Below are positions 1 through 6,988 of a stretch of 16,042 nt of DNA, piece by piece; positions within the stretch are counted from its first letter, which is position 1, and every line of letters begins with the position of its first letter. The position numbers and the translations under genes are program-made. The notes under the pieces were generated by a model. That model worked only from the letters and a program-made list of their open reading frames with translations. It was not told where the DNA came from and did no database searches. Source of the stretch: Coriobacteriales bacterium (GTDB lineage Bacteria; Actinomycetota; Coriobacteriia; Coriobacteriales; UBA8131); the NCBI GenBank assembly GCA_031268525.1, contig JAIRXA010000009.1, forward strand, positions 1 through 16,042. The letters are read 5' to 3'.

Positions 1-331
1 ACGTACCGTACGTCTGTCCGGCTGCCTGAGCAGCTTGCCACAATAGAAAACCCTGTCGCTGCAGACGGTTTTGCCGCCTGATGCCCTGGCGCGCCCGAAT
101 TGCCTGCAAGCCTCGCATGCAACCCCTTCTTTGTCCCCTATTCAACTGCCAGTGTCAACTTGCAGATTTCTTGAGAATACCTATTGACTTCTCATAGCTG
201 GCCTTTTGTGTTTCCCCTTTGGCACCTTTTGCCCCGCCCCTCCTTTGACACGCATGCTCACCGGGCGGACGAAGCCCGCCCCTACACCTTGCGGAACCTG
301 TGGGCTTGCCCAAGCACCTCGCCGGTGTTCT
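1..331. other. non-coding flank downstream of the slipin gene
   Basis: No convincing gene is visible in these 331 bases. Forward reading frames that run from here into the slipin gene look like shadows of it. The stretch begins with an odd-centred palindrome (ACGTAC C GTACGT, 1-13). Closer to the slipin stop codon it holds a REP-like palindromic unit (263-307, listed separately) that could act as a 3'-end hairpin for the minus-strand operon. There is no U-tract typical of an intrinsic terminator. The start of whatever gene lies to the left is outside the window. Confidence 0.6.
263..307 (-). repeat. REP-like dispersed palindromic unit, copy A
   Basis: Read on the minus strand this unit starts AAGCCCACAGGTTCCGCAAG and continues into a hairpin with a GGGCGG / CCGCCC stem. 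A second copy lies at 10801-10843 in the opposite orientation: 38 of 42 aligned positions are identical, with one 1-base and one 3-base indel. Copy A begins about 25 nt after the slipin stop codon and may stabilise or end that transcript. It is called a dispersed repeat because the match covers the flanking sequence as well as the stem. Confidence 0.6.
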
Positions 332-1357
332 CTAGCCGAGCAGCTTACTGAGGTCTTTGGGGATGGTTTCTTCGGGGAGCATGTCTTTAAAGCTCTCGGT
401 AAAGGAGCTGGGAATGACCACGGTGCCGCCGGTTTCGCGGACGCTTTCGTAGAGGAGATGCATCATGCGCAGGCGCAGAGCGTAGTCGTTTTTGGCGTAG
501 GCCTCCCCCATCTCGGCAAGCATCTCGGATATATCCTGCTCGGCTTCCATCAAGATGATCCGTGCCTTCTTGCGTTGCTCAGCCTGCGCCTCCGCCGACA
601 TGGCATCCTGCAGCTCTTTGGGCACAAGGATGTTGCGAATCTCCACCGAAAGCACCGTCACGCCCCAAGGGGCGACCTTCTCCTCGAGAACCCGTTGCAA
701 TTCCTTGTCGAGCTGGTTGCGCCTGATGGCGACCTCGGCAACGTTGGCCCGCCCGATAGCGTCACGCAGTGCTGTCTGCGCAGCCAGCTCGATGGCCAGA
801 CCAAAATCACCCACCTCCATACAGGCCTTCTGAGCATCCCAGATCACCCAGAAGAGCACCGCGTCAACATCCAGCGGCACCAGATCACTCGTCAGGGTTT
901 CCTCCGCGCCGAAGGGTGTGCAGCGCACCCGCTGATCGACGCGCAAAGCGCAGGATTCGAGAATGGGAATGGTGAGAAAAAGCCCCGGGCCCACCACACG
1001 GGAAAAACGCCCCAGGCGCAGGATCACGACCTTCTCCCACTGCTGAGAGATATGCACCGCAGACACAGCAAGCAAGGCGGCAAGGAGCGCAGCGAGCAGT
1101 GCAACGATGTCGATCTGCGCCCGCCAGATCCAGACACCGAGCAACGCCACGGCATAGACCACCACGAAAACGGCAACGCTGAAAAGAGCGACACCATTAC
1201 TCGAGGCAAGCTCGTTGCCTTCGCTGGCGTAGCGCGCAAAGCGGCGACTGATCCCCGAATCGAGGCGGGAGTCGTGTGTCATATCAGGCGCCGCGGCGAA
1301 CACGCTTGTTTTTGATGAGTCGAAGTTTTGGCGCATCTTGGCTGTTTGTGCCCTCAT
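332..1357 (-). CDS. SPFH/band 7 family membrane protein (slipin/stomatin-like)
   Basis: A 341-residue protein with two adjacent hydrophobic segments (about 55-77 and 82-103), followed by an SPFH/band 7 domain (about 105-265). Family hallmarks are GPGLFLTIP (123-131), the helical stretch TALRDAIGRANVAEVAIRRN, and VEIRNILVPKELQDAMSAEA followed by the charged coiled-coil AQAEQRKKARIILMEAEQ. Slipins form oligomeric membrane scaffolds that organise lipid microdomains and often partner with NfeD proteins. No NfeD gene is seen here. The chosen ATG has GGAG six bases upstream and overlaps the end of the GntR gene by 74 nt. An alternative ATG at 1282 lies one base after the GntR stop but has a weak ribosome-binding site. 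This is the last gene of an NrfD-GntR-slipin operon. The family call is secure; its client in this cell is unknown. Confidence 0.9.
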   Translation of the reverse strand: MRAQTAKMRQNFDSSKTSVFAAAPDMTHDSRLDSGISRRFARYASEGNELASSNGVALFSVAVFVVVYAVALLGVWIWRAQIDIVALLAALLAALLAVSAVHISQQWEKVVILRLGRFSRVVGPGLFLTIPILESCALRVDQRVRCTPFGAEETLTSDLVPLDVDAVLFWVIWDAQKACMEVGDFGLAIELAAQTALRDAIGRANVAEVAIRRNQLDKELQRVLEEKVAPWGVTVLSVEIRNILVPKELQDAMSAEAQAEQRKKARIILMEAEQDISEMLAEMGEAYAKNDYALRLRMMHLLYESVRETGGTVVIPSSFTESFKDMLPEETIPKDLSKLLG

Positions 1358-1766
1358 GTGTTACTCCATCCCTGTGTGCCTCCAGACTGCGCAGTTGCCT
1401 CTGCAGCAGTCGTTGCAGTTCCTTTGTCGTAAGCCCCAGCTCACGACACGACTCCATACAATCTCCGAGTAAGGCATCGGCAGCCAGAGTCGATTCGTTG
1501 CCCGCATCGCCTTCATCGTGATCGCAGACGAACACGCCTCGCCCACGTGTCGAGGTGATATACCCATCATTTATCATGCTCAGATAGGCCTTGTTAACCG
1601 TGTTGTAGTTGATGGACAACTCAGAGGCCAAGCCACGCACCGTCGGCAATTGGTCACCGGGACGATAATGCCCAGAGTTGATGAGATAGACCAGCCGTGT
1701 GCGCAACTGAACCCACAGCGGGATGTCGCTTGAGCTATCGACATCGAAGGGAAATGCAGTCGTCAT
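1284..1766 (-). CDS. GntR-family transcriptional regulator, YtrA type
   Basis: A 160-residue regulator. The N-terminal winged helix-turn-helix (about 13-82) has the classic GntR pattern: PLWVQLRTRLVYLI, then RPGDQLPTVRGLASEL, then the recognition helix INYNTVNKAYLSM and the wing GYITSTRGRGVFV. The C-terminal part is a short helical region (about 95-135) rather than a large effector domain, as in the YtrA subfamily, whose members usually repress the membrane-protein operons in which they sit. A basic tail extends to residue 160 and is encoded by the stretch that overlaps the slipin start. Its ATG overlaps the NrfD-like stop codon (ATGA, 4 nt) and GGGG lies just upstream, so translation is probably coupled. 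Autoregulation of this operon is the natural inference. No ligand can be predicted. Confidence 0.92.
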   Translation of the reverse strand: MTTAFPFDVDSSSDIPLWVQLRTRLVYLINSGHYRPGDQLPTVRGLASELSINYNTVNKAYLSMINDGYITSTRGRGVFVCDHDEGDAGNESTLAADALLGDCMESCRELGLTTKELQRLLQRQLRSLEAHRDGVTHEGTNSQDAPKLRLIKNKRVRRGA

Positions 1767-2848
1767 AGTGCCCCCATTCCAACAGCGGGTGCAAAGATCG
1801 GAAACCCTGCGCCAATGAGCGTCCAGCGCAAACAGTAACCGCCCACGAGTACCGACAGAGCGATGAAGATGGTGAGGGATCCAGCGATGCTTTGTCGAAG
1901 CTGCATGAACGCCTCCAGCGTGAGAGGAAGGGCAAGACCACAGAAAACGAAACCTGTCCAGAAGGGAAGGGCGTACGCTCCGGCAAGCAAAGCATCGACG
2001 GTCTGGATGACGGAATCGGTGGGCGTGGCAAGCAGGAAAAGCGCGAAGATGGCAAGCAGCTCGGTGGTAATCAGGGCGAGGTCGAGTCGCAGCAGGCGCA
2101 GTATCGTTGAGCGAAACCCAAAGAGCGTACCACTGAGGAAAGCAGCGATGAGCAGGAGCGCTATACCGGTCGCAAGCGATGAGAGCACAAAGAGCACCGG
2201 TATCAACCAGGAGCCGAGCAGCAGACCGGTACCGATACTTTGGAAGAGCAGGCCCGTATAGAGCATGACCATGAAGGCGGTGACCAGGGCGACGGCCTGA
2301 AGCGTACGGACCAGGGGTCGCGGCACAGGTCTGAAATGCAGGCCCCAGATCAGGGCGAGAAAACCGGTGGTGGCCAATAGAGCGACGAGAGCAAAGGCCC
2401 CGATGGTGAGATGAGTGGGCCGTGGATGAGTGAACAGAGAGAAAGCCTGGTCGATGCGCCCAAGATCGAAGATCAGACAGCAGGTCGCGAGCGCCAGTGC
2501 AATGAGGGCAGTCGTAAAGCCAAAGGCAAACAGAGGGCGCCAGGCTGTTTGAGGCTGATAGCGCAGCACCAGGCGCGGGATACGCCGAACACCATTACCC
2601 ACACTCGTACCCATACTCGTACCCATACCCATACCTATGTTCGTATGCTTGTTTATATCTATACTCGTATTCGCACTCACACTTGAACTCACACCCACCA
2701 TACGCAAAGCGCGATTCGGCCGTACCGCGACGCATACGAGACTGCCCTGAGGACTTATCAGGTCGAGCAGCACCAACAAGAACACGGCACCACCGCCCGC
2801 GCCGCCAAGAAACAGATACCATATAGTAAGTGTGCTTGCCATCCGCAA
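1763..2848 (-). CDS. NrfD/PsrC-like polytopic membrane protein (quinone-linked anchor family)
   Basis: A 361-residue protein with about eight membrane helices. The first contains the NrfD signature WYLFLGGAGGGAVF. The second ends in FDLGR, like the LGRP motif of the family. The last two carry ALPFWTGFVFCGLALPL and VLVGGYCLRWTLIGAG, typical of NrfD C-termini. NrfD proteins exchange electrons with membrane quinones and are normally encoded with an iron-sulfur subunit (NrfC type) and a catalytic subunit. Neither lies next to it here. The loop after helix 1 (about 51-88) is replaced by a Gly/Ser/Thr/Met-rich segment encoded by a simple repeat. The TTG start at 2848 has GAGGG six bases upstream; an in-frame ATG at 2842 is the alternative. 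It is the first gene of the operon with GntR and slipin. The family call is good; the physiological partner is unknown. Confidence 0.85.
   Translation of the reverse strand: MRMASTLTIWYLFLGGAGGGAVFLLVLLDLISPQGSLVCVAVRPNRALRMVGVSSSVSANTSIDINKHTNIGMGMGTSMGTSVGNGVRRIPRLVLRYQPQTAWRPLFAFGFTTALIALALATCCLIFDLGRIDQAFSLFTHPRPTHLTIGAFALVALLATTGFLALIWGLHFRPVPRPLVRTLQAVALVTAFMVMLYTGLLFQSIGTGLLLGSWLIPVLFVLSSLATGIALLLIAAFLSGTLFGFRSTILRLLRLDLALITTELLAIFALFLLATPTDSVIQTVDALLAGAYALPFWTGFVFCGLALPLTLEAFMQLRQSIAGSLTIFIALSVLVGGYCLRWTLIGAGFPIFAPAVGMGAL
2590..2698 (-). repeat. simple-sequence repeat inside the NrfD-like gene
   Basis: On the plus strand the tract is built from hexamer-phased variants of CCATAC and TCGTAC, for example CTCGTACCCATACTCGTACC, decaying into CACTCACAC-type sequence at its right edge. 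It encodes the low-complexity loop between helices 1 and 2 of the NrfD-like protein (residues about 51-88, with GMGMGTSMGTS at its centre). The reading frame is kept throughout. Confidence 0.8.
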
Positions 2849-2920
2849 CGCAATCCCTCATCGGCTTGTCATATGACAATATCATAACGGAAATATCGAC
2901 ATACGGGAATACGCCCTGCG

Positions 2921-2983
2921 TCCTGTGCTCCGTGTCCTGCGCTTTACGCTCCGTGCTTTATGCTCCGTGCTCTACGCTCTACG
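2921..2983. repeat. 14-bp intergenic tandem repeat
   Basis: Imperfect tandem copies: CTTTACGCTCCGTG (2942-2955), CTTTATGCTCCGTG (2956-2969) and CTCTACGCTCTACG (2970-2983), preceded by TCCTGTGCTCCGTG (2921-2934) and an unaligned piece. It lies upstream of the NrfD-like gene, between that gene and the second aldo/keto reductase. The unit is not a multiple of three, as expected outside coding sequence. Confidence 0.75.
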
Positions 2984-2986
2984 TCC

Positions 2987-3023
2987 GGTACGGGCGCTCA
3001 GATGAATTCTGAAAACCCGTACC
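2987..3023. terminator. nested inverted repeat after the aldo/keto reductase gene
   Basis: An outer stem of GGTACGGG (2987-2994) with CCCGTACC (3016-3023) encloses an inner stem of TCAGA (2998-3002) with TCTGA (3008-3012). It starts about a dozen bases after the stop codon of the minus-strand aldo/keto reductase and is a plausible 3'-end hairpin for that transcript. No run of U follows on the minus strand, so a factor-independent terminator is not proven. Confidence 0.4.
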
Positions 3024-3034
3024 GATTCAGGCGC

Positions 3035-4171
3035 TCAGTTCGCAAATTTCTTATGAATCTCTGGCATCCACTCGCTGATCTCGATCTTCTGCGGGCACTT
3101 CTCTTCACAGACGCCACACTGGATACAGTCTGCAGCGGATGCATTTGAAAACAGGTTGTACACACGTTGCGACTCGACGTCGTACTGATAGATGACGGCC
3201 TCGTTGTAAAGGTTGAAGGCAGAGGGAATGTTGCAACCCTGCGGACAGGGCATACAGTAGCCGCACGCCGTGCAGGGGATACCGCTTTGCTCCCGATAGA
3301 CCTCGCGAATTCTGTCGATCAGCTGATGCTCAAAGTCGCTTAGGCCGCCGGTCACGCCTTTATCCGCAGAATCCAGGTTCTGTTCCAGCTGCTCAAGAGT
3401 AGTCATGCCGGAGAGCGCAGTACCAATCCCAGCCTGATCCCAGACCCAGCGCAGCGCCAGTTCGGCAAAGCCGGCCGTGTAGCCTTCCGCATCGAGCAGG
3501 GCTTGAACCGCCGGTATCGGCCTGCTCAGCTTACCGCCACGCAGGGGCTCCATGATCACGACGCCGATTCCTTTGGAGACAGCCAGTTCAACGCCCTTGC
3601 GACCAGCCTGGTTGTCTTCATCCATATAGTTGTACATAATCTGGGCCATGCTCCAACCATCGTAGCCATTGATGATGGTTTCAAAGGCTTCGTAGCTGTC
3701 ATGGAAGGAAAAGCAGATGTGGCCGATCTTGCCAAGGTCGCGAGCCTTTTCGGCGGTGGAAATCAGATCGAGTCTCTGTATCTTTTCCCAGGTTTCGGCA
3801 CCGATGCCGTGAAAGAGGTAGAAATCGACGTGATCTGTCTGGAGACGCGTGAGCTGCTCGTTGAGGATGCGATCAAAATCGGCGGTTTCCGCAACCAGGG
3901 CCATCGGCAGCTTGGTGGCTATCTGTACCTTGTCGCGGTAGCCGCTGGCAAGCGCCCTGGCAACGACGCCCTCGCTCTTCTGCTGATGGTAGACATAGGC
4001 GGTGTCAACGTAGTTCACGCCTCCGTCAATGGCGGCACGTGTCAACGCGACAGCTCTGGGGATATCGATATTGGCGCTGGAAGTCATCCCATCCAGCGTC
4101 GGCAGGCGCATCGCGCCCATACCCAGTGCAGACACTTCGACACCTGTGTTCCCTAATGTGCGGTATTGCAT
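3035..4171 (-). CDS. aldo/keto reductase with C-terminal [4Fe-4S] domain
   Basis: A 378-residue cytoplasmic oxidoreductase of the COG1453 type. The N-terminal TIM-barrel carries the aldo/keto reductase tetrad: Asp56 and Tyr61 (VDTAYVY), Lys87 (ATKLP) and His121 (YLFHG). MEPLRGG and LSGM are further family landmarks. The C-terminal domain has two cysteine groups: C300, C303, C306, C309 and C313 (CTACGYCMPCPQGC), then C349, C352, C355 and C359 (CIQCGVCEEKCP). These probably bind iron-sulfur clusters that move electrons to or from the nicotinamide site. The ATG at 4171 is chosen because AAAGGAAATTGCT precedes it and because the protein starts with the family sequence MQYRTLGNTGVEVSALGMG. A longer frame upstream only reads the end of the transporter gene. 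It is the last gene of a reductase-transporter-reductase cluster, 95 nt after the MFS gene. The substrate is unknown. Confidence 0.93.
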   Translation of the reverse strand: MQYRTLGNTGVEVSALGMGAMRLPTLDGMTSSANIDIPRAVALTRAAIDGGVNYVDTAYVYHQQKSEGVVARALASGYRDKVQIATKLPMALVAETADFDRILNEQLTRLQTDHVDFYLFHGIGAETWEKIQRLDLISTAEKARDLGKIGHICFSFHDSYEAFETIINGYDGWSMAQIMYNYMDEDNQAGRKGVELAVSKGIGVVIMEPLRGGKLSRPIPAVQALLDAEGYTAGFAELALRWVWDQAGIGTALSGMTTLEQLEQNLDSADKGVTGGLSDFEHQLIDRIREVYREQSGIPCTACGYCMPCPQGCNIPSAFNLYNEAVIYQYDVESQRVYNLFSNASAADCIQCGVCEEKCPQKIEISEWMPEIHKKFAN

Positions 4172-4174
4172 AGC

Positions 4175-4211
4175 AATTTCCTTTCTCTCCGCCGAAATTT
4201 CCTTTCTTTCC
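4175..4211 (-). repeat. 21-bp duplication of a ribosome-binding region
   Basis: AATTTCCTTTCTCTCC (4175-4190) is repeated as AATTTCCTTTCTTTCC (4196-4211), 21 bases apart, with one difference. On the minus strand each copy contains AAAGGAAATT. The copy nearer the aldo/keto reductase gene is the ribosome-binding site of the ATG at 4171; the other is a second, upstream purine-rich site with no start codon at proper spacing. Confidence 0.75.
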
Positions 4212-4266
4212 ACTACTCTTTCCAAGCAGTCTCTTGTAGGGGTGCGCCGTATTTGGGTCGACACAC

Positions 4267-5778
4267 TCAATCGCCTTCCTGCAGCGGGATACCGCGGGTC
4301 TCGCGTCCGAAGATACCAACTACCAGAGCGGCTATGACAAACACAGCCATCAACAGGGAAAAAACAAAGACGAAGCCGTGCTGCTGACCAAAGGAGGCAT
4401 AGAGCGCGGGCACGATCATCGGAGCGATGAAGGCGCCCACACGCCCAAAGGCGGCTGCCCAACCGTTACCGGCACCGCGTATCTGCGTGGGATAGAGCTC
4501 CGGCGAATAGGAGTAGACGCAGCCCCAAGTACCGAGCGCGGAAAAGTACAGGCAGCAGCCGGAGATGAGAATAAGCGTCTCGGTGTGCGACTGGCCGAAA
4601 AACCAGGCAGAAGCGGCAGTGAGCAACAAAAAGATGGTCAGAACCTTCTTACGTCCGATCCTCTCCACCAACAAAGCGGCAACGAGGTAGCCTGGTAGTT
4701 GAGCAAGGCACATCAGGAAGGTGAAGCCGAAGCTCTTGACCATATCGAAGCCCTGAGCCATCAACAACGAGGGAGTCCAGAGCACGAAACCGTAATAACC
4801 GAGGTTGACGGCAAACCACAACACCCAGAGCACCAGAGTGGCACGCAGATGCTGTCGAGAGAAGAGCGTCACAAGAGAGGCGAGGATACCGAGAGGACGG
4901 ACGGGGACGGACGCGCTGTTGTCTTCGCGCCACACTGGTGCTCTGGGTGCTGTGGGGACAAGCGCGCTGTTGTCCTCGCCGTCGCAAGCCAGATCAAGGT
5001 TTCCACCAAGCCCCGCTGCGGCCTCGCCGCTCACTCCAGCTGCATTCTCAGCGCCAAACCCCACTGCGCCCTCGCTGCGCACTCCGGCCTCGGCCTCGCT
5101 GCGCACTCCGGCTTCGGCCTCCATCCGGCTCACCAGGGCTTCGGCCTCGGCGGTACGCCCACGCAGTTCGAGATAGCGCGGCGATTCGGGGATGGCAAAG
5201 CGTAGGACAGCCGCGAAGAAGGCTGGCACGGCTCCGATGAAGAAGGCGGCACGCCAGCCAAGTACCGGGATGGCCAGGTAGGCAACCAGCGAGGCCGCGA
5301 TCCAGCCCCAAGCCCAGAAGCTCTCCAGAATAATGACGTTGCGCCCGCGAGAACGCACGGGCGAAAACTCACTGACCAGCGTGGATGCGGCCGGCAGCTC
5401 CCCACCCAGCCCGAAACCAGTCACGAAGCGGCAGATCAGCAGCATCAGATAGCTGACAGCAAATCCCGAAGCAAGGGAGCCGATGGCAAACAGCACCAGG
5501 GTAAAGGTAATGACCGTACGTCGCCCCCAGCGATCGGCGGCGAATCCGGATAAGGCTGCTCCCAGAATCATACCAAGCATACCCGAACTGCCGAGCATGC
5601 CCAGTTGAGCGGCATTCAGGGTCCAACTCAAAGCCTGGTCGGCACCGATGGAGGCAATGACGCCAGAGACCATACCCTGATCCATGGCATCGAATAACCA
5701 GCCGATACCAACGAGAAAAAGTATCTTACGCAGGGTGGGCGTCGTAGGGAGGGACTCGAGTCGTTTTGCTATACGCAT
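4267..5778 (-). CDS. MFS transporter, metabolite:H+ symporter type
   Basis: A 503-residue transporter with the 12-helix major facilitator pattern. Helix 1 has GIGWLFDAMDQGM, with two acidic residues (D30, D33), as in NiaP-like and aromatic-acid carriers. Motif A after helix 2 is GFAADRWGRR (79-88). PESPRYLELRGR follows helix 6 and ERIGRKK marks the second half. The C-terminal half has ELYPTQIRGAGNGWAAAFGR. The central cytoplasmic loop is enlarged (about 219-297) by tandem repeats of EAEAGVRS and by two copies of a DNSA-VP motif (GEDNSALVP, REDNSASVP). Such a loop is normally much shorter. The ATG lies one base after the stop of the upstream aldo/keto reductase (TAAGATG), so the two are translationally coupled. 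The carrier probably brings in, or exports, the substrate or product of the flanking reductases. Specificity cannot be read from sequence. Confidence 0.92.
   Translation of the reverse strand: MRIAKRLESLPTTPTLRKILFLVGIGWLFDAMDQGMVSGVIASIGADQALSWTLNAAQLGMLGSSGMLGMILGAALSGFAADRWGRRTVITFTLVLFAIGSLASGFAVSYLMLLICRFVTGFGLGGELPAASTLVSEFSPVRSRGRNVIILESFWAWGWIAASLVAYLAIPVLGWRAAFFIGAVPAFFAAVLRFAIPESPRYLELRGRTAEAEALVSRMEAEAGVRSEAEAGVRSEGAVGFGAENAAGVSGEAAAGLGGNLDLACDGEDNSALVPTAPRAPVWREDNSASVPVRPLGILASLVTLFSRQHLRATLVLWVLWFAVNLGYYGFVLWTPSLLMAQGFDMVKSFGFTFLMCLAQLPGYLVAALLVERIGRKKVLTIFLLLTAASAWFFGQSHTETLILISGCCLYFSALGTWGCVYSYSPELYPTQIRGAGNGWAAAFGRVGAFIAPMIVPALYASFGQQHGFVFVFSLLMAVFVIAALVVGIFGRETRGIPLQEGD
4902..5118 (-). 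repeat. in-frame repeat tract in the MFS central loop
   Basis: Two adjacent 24-bp units begin CTCGCTGCGCACTCCGGC (5071-5094 and 5095-5118, 23 of 24 identical) and encode the octapeptide EAEAGVRS twice. A second pair, GCGCTGTTGTC plus flanks near 4902-4928 and 4953-4979, encodes the two DNSA-VP motifs. The sequence between them is degenerate Ala/Gly/Glu coding. All of it falls in the loop between the two halves of the transporter. Confidence 0.78.
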
Positions 5779-5779
5779 C

Positions 5780-6919
5780 TTATGCCTGCTTTGCTTCGAA
5801 CAAGTCGGCAGCTTTCTCCAACTCGGCGATGATCTCGATGTGCTGAGGACAGACTACCTCGCAGGATCCACAGGCAATGCAGTCCGAAGCCTTGCCCATC
5901 TTGTGGCCGTCGGTATTCCAGCCGTAGGTGGCCCCGGCAGCCTGTTTGTCACCAAAGCGTGCGTACTGGTTCACGGCCTCCAGGATGCCTGGAATGTTGA
6001 TGCGCTGCGAGCAGGGCTTAAGGCAGTACTCGCAGGCAGTGCAGGGTACCGTGGGAATCTTGTCGATCTCAGTCCGCACGGTGTCCAAGACCTCACGTTC
6101 CCTGACACTGAAAGGCTGTGGGTCAGCCAGAGTGAGGATGTTTTCCTCCATCTGTTGTGTGTTTGACATGCCGGACAGGATGACGATGACGCCTTCGAGG
6201 CTCGCGGCAAAGCGCAATGCCCAAGAGGCGGGAGTTGAAGCGGGGTCGGTGGCCTTGAACAGCTCGGCAGCAACTGGTGGCAGATGCGTCAGATCGCCGC
6301 CGCGCACCGGTTCCATGATGATGATCGGTGTGTTGTGAGCCCGCGCAACTTCGTAACACTCGCGAGCCTCAAAGCGTGGATCGTCCCAGTCGGTGTAGTT
6401 GATCTGCAGCTGTACGAACTCGGTCTCGGGGTGGCGCGTGAGCACCTCGTCGAGCAGCTTTGCCTTGTCGTGGAAGGAGAAGCCGACATGCTTGATCAGA
6501 CCTTCCGCCTTGCGGGCTGCCAGGAAGCTCCAAGTGTCCCAATCCTCAAAATAGGCCGTACGATGCGCGCCCAGGTTGTGCAGCAGAAAGTAGTCAAAAT
6601 ACCCTGCTCCAGTACGCTCCAGCGAAGTGTAGAGCATCTGCTCTGACGCCTCCTTGGAGGGCGCCGCAAAGGCTGGGATCTTTGAGGCCAGAAGGAAGCT
6701 CTCGCGCGGATGACGCTGCACCAGCGCCTTGCCGATAGAGACCTCGGAGTCTTCGTAGCCAAAGGCGGTGTCAAAATAAGCCAAGCCTGCGTCCAAGAAG
6801 CGATCGACCATCGTGTTCAACTGCGGGATGTCCACCGCGCCCTCGATACGTGGCAGGCGCATCAGGCCAAAGCCGAGCTTCGCCTGAGTGTTCGCAAGAT
6901 AATCGAACCGGTCCGTCAT
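5780..6919 (-). CDS. aldo/keto reductase with C-terminal [4Fe-4S] domain
   Basis: A 379-residue paralogue of the reductase at 3035-4171. The catalytic tetrad is Asp50 and Tyr55 (YFDTAFGY), Lys80 (LASKIP) and His114 (YFLLHNLG). The barrel also has MEPVRGGDL and ILSGMSN. The C-terminal domain has C293, C296, C299 and C303 (CTACEYCLKPC), then C347, C350, C353 and C357 (CIACGSCEVVCP). Compared with its paralogue, the first group lacks one cysteine. The ATG at 6919 is preferred over one at 6946 because GGGGAGAGGGAC lies directly before it and the protein then begins at a usual distance from the barrel. It lies 69 nt after the MATE gene with no clear terminator between, so it may be co-transcribed with MATE or have its own promoter. 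The stop codon is one base before the MFS start. Confidence 0.93.
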   Translation of the reverse strand: MTDRFDYLANTQAKLGFGLMRLPRIEGAVDIPQLNTMVDRFLDAGLAYFDTAFGYEDSEVSIGKALVQRHPRESFLLASKIPAFAAPSKEASEQMLYTSLERTGAGYFDYFLLHNLGAHRTAYFEDWDTWSFLAARKAEGLIKHVGFSFHDKAKLLDEVLTRHPETEFVQLQINYTDWDDPRFEARECYEVARAHNTPIIIMEPVRGGDLTHLPPVAAELFKATDPASTPASWALRFAASLEGVIVILSGMSNTQQMEENILTLADPQPFSVREREVLDTVRTEIDKIPTVPCTACEYCLKPCSQRINIPGILEAVNQYARFGDKQAAGATYGWNTDGHKMGKASDCIACGSCEVVCPQHIEIIAELEKAADLFEAKQA

Positions 6920-6988
6920 GTCCCTCTCCCCTTTCGATTGGTGCACACAGCATTGTTGGCTGAACGTACGAATGCCTTTTGCCCGACG

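Noticed and set aside
206..1315. Long plus-strand reading frame of 369 codons
   Set aside because: It lies opposite the slipin gene, has no recognisable motif or membrane pattern, and is explained by GC-rich codon use on the other strand.
4267..4387. Read-through fusion of the MFS transporter and the second reductase
   Set aside because: They are in different frames and the MFS protein ends with a normal stop after its last helix, 95 nt before the reductase start.
4172..4462. N-terminal extension of the second aldo/keto reductase of about 97 residues
   Set aside because: The extra residues read the last part of the MFS gene out of frame and have no family similarity. The ATG at 4171 has a good ribosome-binding site and starts the conserved barrel.
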